Shown piece after piece: positions 6,751 to 11,886 of a stretch of DNA of 11,886 nt. The notes below the pieces were generated by a model that was given only the letters and a program-made list of their open reading frames with translations, was not told where the DNA came from and did not search any database. Every line of letters starts with the position of its first letter. Position 1 is the first letter of the stretch. The translations under genes were made by a program, and so were the position numbers. The DNA lies in the NCBI GenBank assembly GCA_027365715.1, contig DAHXLZ010000032.1:1-11886 (forward strand). The letters run 5' to 3'. The DNA is from Methanomassiliicoccales archaeon. Lineage in GTDB: Archaea > Thermoplasmatota > Thermoplasmata > Sysuiplasmatales > Sysuiplasmataceae.

Positions 6751-7665
6751 ATGCATGAGACAGTAATAATGGCTGAGAGCATCGTAAAGACTTACGGACC
6801 GATTAAAGCTGTTGATGGACTGACTCTGAACATCAGGCGCGGAGAGGTTTACAGTCTGCTGGGACCCAACGGAGCAGGCAAGACAACAACCATTGAAATG
6901 CTTGAGGGAATGAGGCGCCCTGATTCGGGAAAGGTTTCCATCCTCTCAATGGATCCGTGGAAGAATGCGCAGACTCTGAGAAAGAGAGTGGGCGTGATAC
7001 CGCAGGATTTCAATTTTATCGGCAAAATAACACCAAGAGAGGCAATACGCCACTACTGCATACTGTTCGGCGTCCGCGACAGCTCGAAGGAGTTGCTGAC
7101 GATGGTGAATATGACTGACATGTCCGATGTATACTTCGAGAGACTTTCTGGTGGTCAGAAGCAGAAACTTGGCCTGTGTCTCGCCATGGCAAACGACCCG
7201 GAAGTCATTTTTCTTGATGAGCCGACAACCGGCCTCGACCCGCAGGCCAGAAGGAACATGTGGGAAGTCATCAGGAGACTGAAATCAGAGGGAAAGACAC
7301 TGCTTCTGACCACGCATTACCTTGAGGAGGCGGAGAGACTGGCAGACAGAGTCGGCATTGTGGACCACGGAAGAATGGTTGCCGAGGGAACGCCGGACGA
7401 CATAATCAGAGAGCATGGGAACGGTCTCTTTCTCAGGATAAGCGGTAACGCGGCGCTTGCTTCCAGGATTAAGAGCGCTACGGGCCTGGACTGCTCGAGT
7501 GCCGACGGCGTTGTAGACGTGAGAATAGATGCAAACGAGCATATCGTGAATGTCCTGCGGGTTGTAGAGTCGGAGCATGCAAAGCTCGATGTGCTGGAAC
7601 TCAGAAAGGAGGGGCTCGAGGATGTGTTCGTCAAGATGGTTGGAAAAATAGAGGGAGTGGAATGA
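6751..7665 (+). CDS. ABC-2 type transporter ATP-binding protein (DrrA/CcmA-like), no adjacent permease
   Basis: This is the ATP-hydrolysing subunit of an export-type ABC transporter, 304 residues, cytoplasmic, peripheral to the membrane. Walker A is at 38-46 (GPNGAGKTT, K44), the Q-loop at Q85, the signature LSGGQ at 132-136, Walker B at 152-157 (VIFLDE) and the switch His at H189 (LTTHYLEEA). A C-terminal domain of about 85 residues follows, as in DrrA-type exporters. ATG 6751 has a GGAGGAGGG ribosome binding site ten bases upstream. The usual partner permease does not follow: only an 11-codon open frame overlaps its stop, and the next gene is TraB-like. It may pair with the permease at 9485 or with one encoded elsewhere. 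Confidence 0.93.
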   Translation: MHETVIMAESIVKTYGPIKAVDGLTLNIRRGEVYSLLGPNGAGKTTTIEMLEGMRRPDSGKVSILSMDPWKNAQTLRKRVGVIPQDFNFIGKITPREAIRHYCILFGVRDSSKELLTMVNMTDMSDVYFERLSGGQKQKLGLCLAMANDPEVIFLDEPTTGLDPQARRNMWEVIRRLKSEGKTLLLTTHYLEEAERLADRVGIVDHGRMVAEGTPDDIIREHGNGLFLRISGNAALASRIKSATGLDCSSADGVVDVRIDANEHIVNVLRVVESEHAKLDVLELRKEGLEDVFVKMVGKIEGVE

Positions 7666-7697
7666 AGGCTTCCCGTATTCTTCCACGGATCCATTGA
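7662..7697 (+). other. ATGA-overlapping 11-codon open frame, possible permease gene remnant
   Basis: The stop of the ATPase gene overlaps an ATG in the ATGA arrangement typical of coupled transporter subunits. The frame encodes MKASRILPRIH and then stops. Its opening is plausible as the basic start of a permease, and the following 100 bases have no long frame. Either a permease gene was lost here or the overlap is chance; the evidence is thin. Confidence 0.25.
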
Positions 7698-7744
7698 GAA
7701 CTGCGTGCCGGTGCAGGCGGCGGACCCCGGCGTCTGAGTGCCTT

Positions 7745-7760
7745 CCGGAATTTCTTCCGG
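7745..7760. promoter_or_regulatory. Inverted repeat upstream of the TraB-family gene
   Basis: CCGGAA and TTCCGG form a perfect 6-bp inverted repeat around a 4-base centre. It ends four bases before the TATA-like box at 7765, overlapping where a BRE or an activator/repressor site would be. It could be an operator; nothing here proves binding. Confidence 0.35.
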
Positions 7761-7764
7761 CAAA

Positions 7765-7774
7765 GTTGATATAC
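7765..7774 (+). promoter_or_regulatory. TATA-like box of the TraB-ABC operon
   Basis: GTTGATATAC is centred about 26 bases before ATG 7796, as expected for a leaderless archaeal transcript. It separates the TraB-ATPase-permease genes from the first ATPase gene as a transcription unit. Confidence 0.5.
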
Positions 7775-7795
7775 CCACTGCGGAGATAGAAAAGC

Positions 7796-8518
7796 ATGAT
7801 TGTACTGATCGGCGTCGGGCATGTCTTTGACATAGGCGATGCAGTGAAGTCAATCGTTATTGACGCCAGGCCCTCTGCAGTCTGTCTGGAACTCGATGAC
7901 GGCAGGCTCACCGGGCTGCTGACCAGGCAGACCGGTACAGGCCAGTCGCGCGCGTACAGATCCCTCGGTGATTTCCAGTCAAAAATTGCAAACAGCTACG
8001 GAACCACCGTCGGGTCAGAAATGCTTGCGGCTTACGATGCGGCCGGCCTGATAGGGGCAAAGGTCTACTGCATAGACATGAATGCAGGCGAATTTTTCGA
8101 CAGTGCATTCAAATCAATGTCGCTGAAGGAGAAGGCATATCTTCTGCTCAACTCGATCGCTGCCCGGTTCGCAAGGAAGAAGAAGATTGAAAACGAACTC
8201 AGGCATTACCAGGAGAATGATGTCGAATACATAGAGGAATTCGGCAGGCGTTTTCCATCGCTGAAAAAAGTGCTGATAGATGACCGGAATCAGCACATGG
8301 CGGGGGGAATAAGAAAAATTGCAGAAAATAGCCGTGACGTCGTTGCCGTCATAGGAGACGGACATGTAGAAGGGATAAGGGCACTGATCACCGACCTTCA
8401 GGTTAAGGTTATAAGGCTGAAGGAGCTGCGCGGGATGCAGAAAAGCACAGACGCTTCCGGCGGTACCGGGGGCCAGAGCGGGAATGGTCAGGTTTCATTC
8501 TCCTTCGAATACAGATAA
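7796..8518 (+). CDS. TraB/PrgY-family protein (TraB domain)
   Basis: This 240-residue protein has the hallmarks of the TraB/PrgY/GumN superfamily: GVGHV near the start (H9), an acidic VCLELDD strand (E32), DDRNQHMA at 162-169 (R164, H167) and the C-terminal GDGHVEGI at 187-194 (H189 region). These conserved residues form the proposed metal-binding site of a hydrolase-like fold related to TIKI proteases. In enterococci TraB/PrgY limits activity of a secreted peptide pheromone; the archaeal role is unknown. Unlike many archaeal members it has no C-terminal membrane helices; a Gly/Ser-rich stretch at about 216-232 ends it. The start ATG has a leaderless-type promoter. Its stop and the next frame overlap as TAATG. 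It is probably cotranscribed with the following exporter genes. Confidence 0.85.
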   Translation: MIVLIGVGHVFDIGDAVKSIVIDARPSAVCLELDDGRLTGLLTRQTGTGQSRAYRSLGDFQSKIANSYGTTVGSEMLAAYDAAGLIGAKVYCIDMNAGEFFDSAFKSMSLKEKAYLLLNSIAARFARKKKIENELRHYQENDVEYIEEFGRRFPSLKKVLIDDRNQHMAGGIRKIAENSRDVVAVIGDGHVEGIRALITDLQVKVIRLKELRGMQKSTDASGGTGGQSGNGQVSFSFEYR

Positions 8519-8577
8519 TGCACAGCCTGAAATCGGTTCGCCGGTGTGCTGCCTGCATCATTGATACAGGTCGAAAC

Positions 8578-9495
8578 ATGAACGCAGTCGAGGCGATTGG
8601 TCTCAGCAGGACATATTACGGGAGGCACAGCACAGTGCGTGCACTGGACGGTGTCGATCTTACCGTGGAGAAGGGGAAGCTCTTCGCATTCCTCGGACGC
8701 AACGGTGCAGGGAAGACGACTTTTGTGAAAATATCGTCAACACTCCTGCTGCCGACTTCAGGAACCATAAGCGTTCTGGGCCATGATGCTGTCACCGAAA
8801 CAGCGCTGGTCAGGGAGGACATCGCTCTTGTGCCTCAGGATGTCAGGCCATACTTTCACCTCACACCGCGTGAACATGCTCAGAGTTACCTGCGAATCCG
8901 CGGCCTGGGAAGGGAAGAGACAACGAGCAGAACGCAGTGGATACTCGAGGAAATGGGGCTTTCCGAATATGCGGATGTGCCCTGCCTGCAGCTGTCCGGA
9001 GGACTTCAGCAGAGGACGATGGTGGCGATGATCCTGGCAACATTGGCGCCGGTGATGTTTCTCGACGAACCGACGCTTGGAATGGATCCCATGGCAAGGC
9101 GGAATGTCTGGAAGATCATAGAGGAGATAAGGTCGCGCGGTTCGACTGTTTTCCTCACCACGCACTACCTCGATGAGGCCGAAAGACTCTCTGAGGAACT
9201 TGCCATAATAAGCAGGGGAAAAATACTTTTCAGGGGTTCTGTTCGTGAACTGAAGGTCATTGTGGGTGCAGACTACAGGGCAATAATGAACAGAAATGTT
9301 CCGCGGGCACTTCTGCGCGGATTCGATACAATTGTAGAGGACGGAGGACGCCTTCTTGTCCTCACAACCAGAGAGGGCGCGCTATCACTTGCGGACGCAG
9401 CGGGCAGGGCTGGATATGAAATTTCGGTAGGACCTGTTACTCTGGAAGAGGCATTTATCCGGCTTGTAGGGAGTTCTGAGATAGATGAGGCTTAG
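8578..9495 (+). CDS. ABC-2 type transporter ATP-binding protein (DrrA-like)
   Basis: This is the ATPase subunit of an ABC-2 exporter, about 305 residues. Walker A is at 40-48 (GRNGAGKTT, K46), Q-loop Q87, signature LSGG at 139-142 followed by LQQR, Walker B at 159-164 (VMFLDE) and the switch His H196 (LTTHYLDEA). An accessory domain fills the last 85 or so residues. I prefer ATG 8578, where the protein opens as family members do and AGGT stands seven bases upstream. An ATG at 8518 overlapping the TraB stop would add 20 residues without family character. It overlaps the permease gene by 11 bases, so the two are almost certainly partners. The permease and TraB neighbours suggest export of a peptide, lipid or drug-like molecule. 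Confidence 0.93.
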   Translation: MNAVEAIGLSRTYYGRHSTVRALDGVDLTVEKGKLFAFLGRNGAGKTTFVKISSTLLLPTSGTISVLGHDAVTETALVREDIALVPQDVRPYFHLTPREHAQSYLRIRGLGREETTSRTQWILEEMGLSEYADVPCLQLSGGLQQRTMVAMILATLAPVMFLDEPTLGMDPMARRNVWKIIEEIRSRGSTVFLTTHYLDEAERLSEELAIISRGKILFRGSVRELKVIVGADYRAIMNRNVPRALLRGFDTIVEDGGRLLVLTTREGALSLADAAGRAGYEISVGPVTLEEAFIRLVGSSEIDEA

Positions 9496-10231
9496 ACTTC
9501 AGCTCAGGGCCGTGGGAACATTCCTGATGTTCAACGGAATCATTGCGCTGAGGAGGCAGACAATAGTGCTCATTTCCATCTCGCTTGCGCCGTTCACGTT
9601 CATCTACTTCCTGTATCTCGTCAGCCCGAGGGCAGAACTTCCCTTTGGAGTAGTCGGTGCGATAGTGTTCACCACCGTCTTTACCGGGAGCATGCTGCTC
9701 AATGATTCCGCATATCTGAGGCTGGAGAGGCATCTGCAGGCGATCTATGTTGCATCCCCAGTAATGGCTGTCTCGTACGCTGCAGGCATGGCACTTTCAG
9801 AGCTCATATTCATCCTGCCGCCGCTCGTCATACTCTTTGTGGTGCTTGGCTTTGTTGTACACATAACACCTGCGATCCTGCTTTCTATGCTCGGCATCGT
9901 GATTCTCACATGGATAATGGCATCGAGCCTGGGTTTCATGGTGTCCTCATTCTTCAAGCAGATGAGGGAAATATGGCCGATCGCGAGCCTGATATTCTCC
10001 GTAATTTCCATCGTACCGCCGATATTCTATCCAATAGCGTCCATACCCGTGAACTACAGGTGGATTGCATATTTCGCCCCAACAACATACTCAGCGCTGC
10101 TGGGTGACAGCGTGGTCGGCATCGTCCACGTTTCTGCATTTATTCAGACGCTATACGTGGGCGGTCTTGTCAGTGCCACACTGATATTCATTGCCATAGC
10201 CTCCGTGTTCACCCGCTGGAGAGAAAAGTAG
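9485..10231 (+). CDS. ABC-2 type transporter permease (DrrB-like)
   Basis: This is an integral membrane protein of 248 residues with six predicted helices at about 27-47, 55-75, 103-125, 129-153, 163-187 and 219-241. The conserved ABC-2 stretch PIFYPIASIP at 179-188, followed by YRWIAYFAPTTYSALLGD, is the signature before the last loop. The N terminus is basic and cytoplasmic. The gene starts inside the end of the ATPase gene, indicating translational coupling and a two-component exporter. Substrate specificity cannot be read from the sequence. A near-palindrome CCGGC-A-GCCGG (10248-10258) lies 17 bases after the stop. Confidence 0.93.
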   Translation: MRLRLQLRAVGTFLMFNGIIALRRQTIVLISISLAPFTFIYFLYLVSPRAELPFGVVGAIVFTTVFTGSMLLNDSAYLRLERHLQAIYVASPVMAVSYAAGMALSELIFILPPLVILFVVLGFVVHITPAILLSMLGIVILTWIMASSLGFMVSSFFKQMREIWPIASLIFSVISIVPPIFYPIASIPVNYRWIAYFAPTTYSALLGDSVVGIVHVSAFIQTLYVGGLVSATLIFIAIASVFTRWREK

Positions 10232-10272
10232 CTGGAAACCGCGATATCCGGCAGCCGGAACAGCGCGACATC

Positions 10273-10280
10273 TTTAAATA
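10273..10280 (+). promoter_or_regulatory. TATA box of the S17e gene
   Basis: TTTAAATA is a textbook archaeal TATA box. It predicts transcription from about 10302 and a leader of about 20 bases before ATG 10322. This is the clearest promoter in the window. Confidence 0.75.
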
Positions 10281-10321
10281 GGCACTGCAATGTGCAATCC
10301 TTCTGCCAAAGGCTGATCGCA

Positions 10322-10513
10322 ATGGGAAATATTAGGCCAACTTACATTAAGAGAGTAGCCGTCGAACTCGTCAACAAGTATCCCGGACTGTTCACAGAGG
10401 ATTTCAATAAAAACAAGGAGATCGTCGGCAGGATGACAGATGTCTCTTCAACGATGATGAGAAACAAGATTGCCGGCTACGTGACAACATTCAGGAAGCA
10501 TCCGAAGCTCTGA
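10322..10513 (+). CDS. rps17e: 30S ribosomal protein S17e
   Basis: This is a small-subunit ribosomal protein found in archaea and eukaryotes but not bacteria. It has 63 residues, the usual archaeal length. The opening MGNIRPTYIKR, the middle FTEDFNKNKEIV and the late MRNKIAGYVT segment are diagnostic. ATG 10322 is fixed by this conserved N terminus; a longer frame from 10292 adds ten unrelated residues and begins before the predicted transcript start. AAGGCTGATC just upstream may serve as a weak ribosome binding site. It stands alone with its own promoter, and its stop is 12 bases from that of the convergent MFS gene. Confidence 0.97.
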   Translation: MGNIRPTYIKRVAVELVNKYPGLFTEDFNKNKEIVGRMTDVSSTMMRNKIAGYVTTFRKHPKL

Positions 10514-10525
10514 ATGCGCAGCATC

Positions 10526-11704
10526 TCAGTCTATTGTTTTGGGGAGAAGGAAATAGACCGGCGCAAAGGCGATTGAAATCAGAATCATCGCCTCCCATGC
10601 CGCATGGAAGCCGTAACTGAAGGCAATCGCGCCGAATGCGAACGGGACCCAGAAACCGCCGATTACCTGTATTCCGTTGACCAGGCTGACAGCAAGCGGT
10701 ATATTCTTCAGCCCGATTGATTTCATGTGTGCCGGCATAGCATACGTTATTGAGACTCCGGCCGTGAACAGAACTCCGAGCAGTATGCTGCCGGTTGCTG
10801 CCGCGTACACATTATCTACAAGGAAGAGCGCACCGGAAACAGTGAAAAGACCAACACCGAGTATGAGCAATGTACGTGCATTCTTTATATTTCTGTGAAG
10901 AGGACCGCTGATGGCGCCGCCTAACAGGCCGACCAAGAGTATGAGTGACGAGAGAACGCTTGCGGTTACAGTGCTCACCCTGAGATATGTGACGGAGTAG
11001 ATGTAGAGGTAGGAGCTTGCGGCGGTGAAGGCGCCCCAGACACCTATGAATCCAACAGAAATAATCCATATATTCCTGTTGTGCAGGACGGCTGCGATTT
11101 CATTCAGTGTCACACCGGTTGCGGCATTCTCGGCAGCTCTGTCCATCCTCACAGTAAACATGCTTACTGCATATGTTGCGAGACACAGAACTCCGCCTGC
11201 AATGAGGCCGGCACGCCACCCCGTGTATCTGATTAGCAGCGGCCAGAACAATATTGCAAAGCCTGCACCAATCTGGAATGCAGCGTTGTAAAAACCGATG
11301 ATGCCTGTTCTCTCTCCAACCGTGAAGAAGGAGGACAGTATGCCTACGGCGGGCGCGAAGAACATAGCCGCCCCTATGCCGGCAGCAAACCTGAAAATCA
11401 GCAGCACGGTAAAATCTGGTGCGAACGGTGTCGCCATACTGAAGACTGACAGAAGCAGAAGGCCGTTCATCGCCACCGGCTTTGCGCCATAACGCGACGA
11501 GAGAATTCCTGAAGGTATCTGGAATACGCCGACAGCGAGGAGGAAGGAGGATGTGATGAGTCCGGAATAGGAATTTTTCTCTCCATAGGCGGCGACAATA
11601 AGAAGGAGAGCCGGTGCCGTAGTGTACCAGTTCAGTGCATAAGTGAATCGCGAGGCGAGGATGGACGCAAGCACTGTCCGATTGCCCTCTCTCCTGTCTG
11701 CCAT
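10526..11704 (-). CDS. Major facilitator superfamily transporter
   Basis: This is an integral membrane secondary transporter of about 392 residues with twelve hydrophobic segments in two sixes. The loop between helices 2 and 3 has GILSSRYGAKPV, an MFS motif A form (G-x-x-x-D/S-R-x-G), and the FRFAAGIGAAMFFAPAVG stretch marks helices 4-5. A linker of about 30 polar residues divides the halves. It is likely proton-coupled; substrate unknown. I chose ATG 11704 because a TATA-like box lies at 11747-11756, leaving a leader of about 22 bases; GTG 11746, 14 codons upstream, would touch the box. The gene faces S17e tail to tail and is not in an operon here. Confidence 0.9.
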   Translation of the reverse strand: MADRREGNRTVLASILASRFTYALNWYTTAPALLLIVAAYGEKNSYSGLITSSFLLAVGVFQIPSGILSSRYGAKPVAMNGLLLLSVFSMATPFAPDFTVLLIFRFAAGIGAAMFFAPAVGILSSFFTVGERTGIIGFYNAAFQIGAGFAILFWPLLIRYTGWRAGLIAGGVLCLATYAVSMFTVRMDRAAENAATGVTLNEIAAVLHNRNIWIISVGFIGVWGAFTAASSYLYIYSVTYLRVSTVTASVLSSLILLVGLLGGAISGPLHRNIKNARTLLILGVGLFTVSGALFLVDNVYAAATGSILLGVLFTAGVSITYAMPAHMKSIGLKNIPLAVSLVNGIQVIGGFWVPFAFGAIAFSYGFHAAWEAMILISIAFAPVYFLLPKTID

Positions 11705-11746
11705 TGTATCTATCAATGGAATTCTGTTGTGCTTAGCAGGACGCAC

Positions 11747-11756
11747 ATAAGTATTT
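11747..11756 (-). promoter_or_regulatory. TATA-like box of the MFS transporter gene
   Basis: On the minus strand AAATACTTAT is preceded by further A residues. It is centred about 48 bases before ATG 11704 and only a few bases from GTG 11746, which is why the shorter start is preferred. Confidence 0.45.
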
Positions 11757-11795
11757 TTGCCAGCATTGATCGCGATGCGCAGGGAATTCCAATGG

Positions 11796-11804
11796 ATAAT
11801 AATA
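11796..11804 (+). promoter_or_regulatory. Possible TATA box of the tRNA-Arg gene
   Basis: ATAATAATA lies about 39 bases before the mature 5' end of the tRNA, which allows transcription from about 11825 and a short 5' leader. It is the only A/T-rich box in the 92-bp gap. Confidence 0.4.
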
Positions 11805-11838
11805 AGAACACCGAGGCATTGATTTCAATGCTGCGCGT

Positions 11839-11886
11839 GCCCGAGTGGGGTAGCTAGGATATCCTTGAAGATTGCGGATCTTCGGA
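11839..11886 (+). tRNA. tRNA-Arg (anticodon GCG), 5' part, cut by window edge
   Basis: The acceptor strand GCCCGAG is followed by U8-G9, a D-arm with GGGUAGCUAGGAUAUCCU holding A14 and the G18-G19 pair, and an anticodon stem GAAGA/UCUUC (five perfect pairs, 11867-11871 with 11879-11883). The seven-base loop UUGCGGA gives U33 and anticodon GCG (11874-11876), which reads arginine codons CGC and CGU. The variable region begins at 11884; T arm and 3' acceptor strand lie beyond the window, so the acceptor pairing could not be checked. Confidence 0.85.

Noticed and set aside
7285..7911. 208-residue minus-strand frame over the end of the first ATPase gene and the start of the TraB gene
   Set aside because: It crosses two confident plus-strand genes and has no domain character; shadow frame.
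8518..8577. Longer second ABC ATPase starting at ATG 8518
   Set aside because: The TAATG overlap is attractive, but the added 20 residues have no family character and ATG 8578 gives the normal N terminus. Not fully excluded.
10248..10258. CCGGC-A-GCCGG near-palindrome after the permease as an intrinsic terminator
   Set aside because: There is no following T tract, the centre is one base so a hairpin would open, and archaeal termination relies mainly on T-rich runs.
1..11886. CRISPR array, insertion sequence, prophage or toxin-antitoxin genes
   Set aside because: No regularly spaced repeats, transposase, integrase or paired small genes are visible. The tRNA at the right edge could be an integration site, but its 3' end lies outside the window.

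Overview
The window is about 51% G+C by eye and reads as archaeal chromosome. Ribosomal protein S17e (an archaeal/eukaryotic family), an archaeal-type mevalonate kinase, and several TATA boxes 22-31 bases before start codons (leaderless or short-leader transcripts) all point that way. The mix of PAS/GAF sensor, histidine-degradation enzyme, DrrAB-type transporters and TraB protein would suit a Thermoplasmata-like heterotrophic archaeon. Domain level is solid; the lineage below it is inference.

Left end (1-2850): two paralogous multi-GAF sensor genes lie tail to tail. The left one (plus strand) enters at the window edge and ends at 173. The right one (minus strand, 166-2847) is complete, with two PAS-like and four GAF-like modules but no recognisable kinase or DNA-binding output. 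The stop codons overlap by 8 bases. A 140-bp inverted repeat (1-140 against 928-1067, 5 mismatches) shows the left copy is cut off inside its third GAF module, at the point where it meets the end of its neighbour.

Middle left (2957-5741, minus strand): an ICMT/PEMT-type membrane methyltransferase, then mevalonate kinase with its own leaderless promoter, then imidazolonepropionase (hutI) overlapping the kinase gene by 38 bases. An aldo/keto reductase (5812-6633, plus) diverges from the methyltransferase across a 70-bp gap that holds one palindromic TATA-like element usable on both strands.

Middle right (6751-10231, plus): an ABC-2-type ATPase with no permease beside it, then a likely operon of TraB-family protein, second ABC ATPase and ABC-2 permease. 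The ATPase and permease genes overlap by 11 bases. The TraB gene has its own TATA box and a small inverted repeat just upstream.

Right end (10322-11886): S17e (plus) converges on a 12-TM major facilitator transporter (minus) with 12 bases between stops. The 5' two thirds of a tRNA-Arg(GCG) run off the window edge. I saw no CRISPR array, insertion sequence or transposase. The most unusual parts are the rearranged sensor pair at the left edge and the TraB/ABC exporter cluster.
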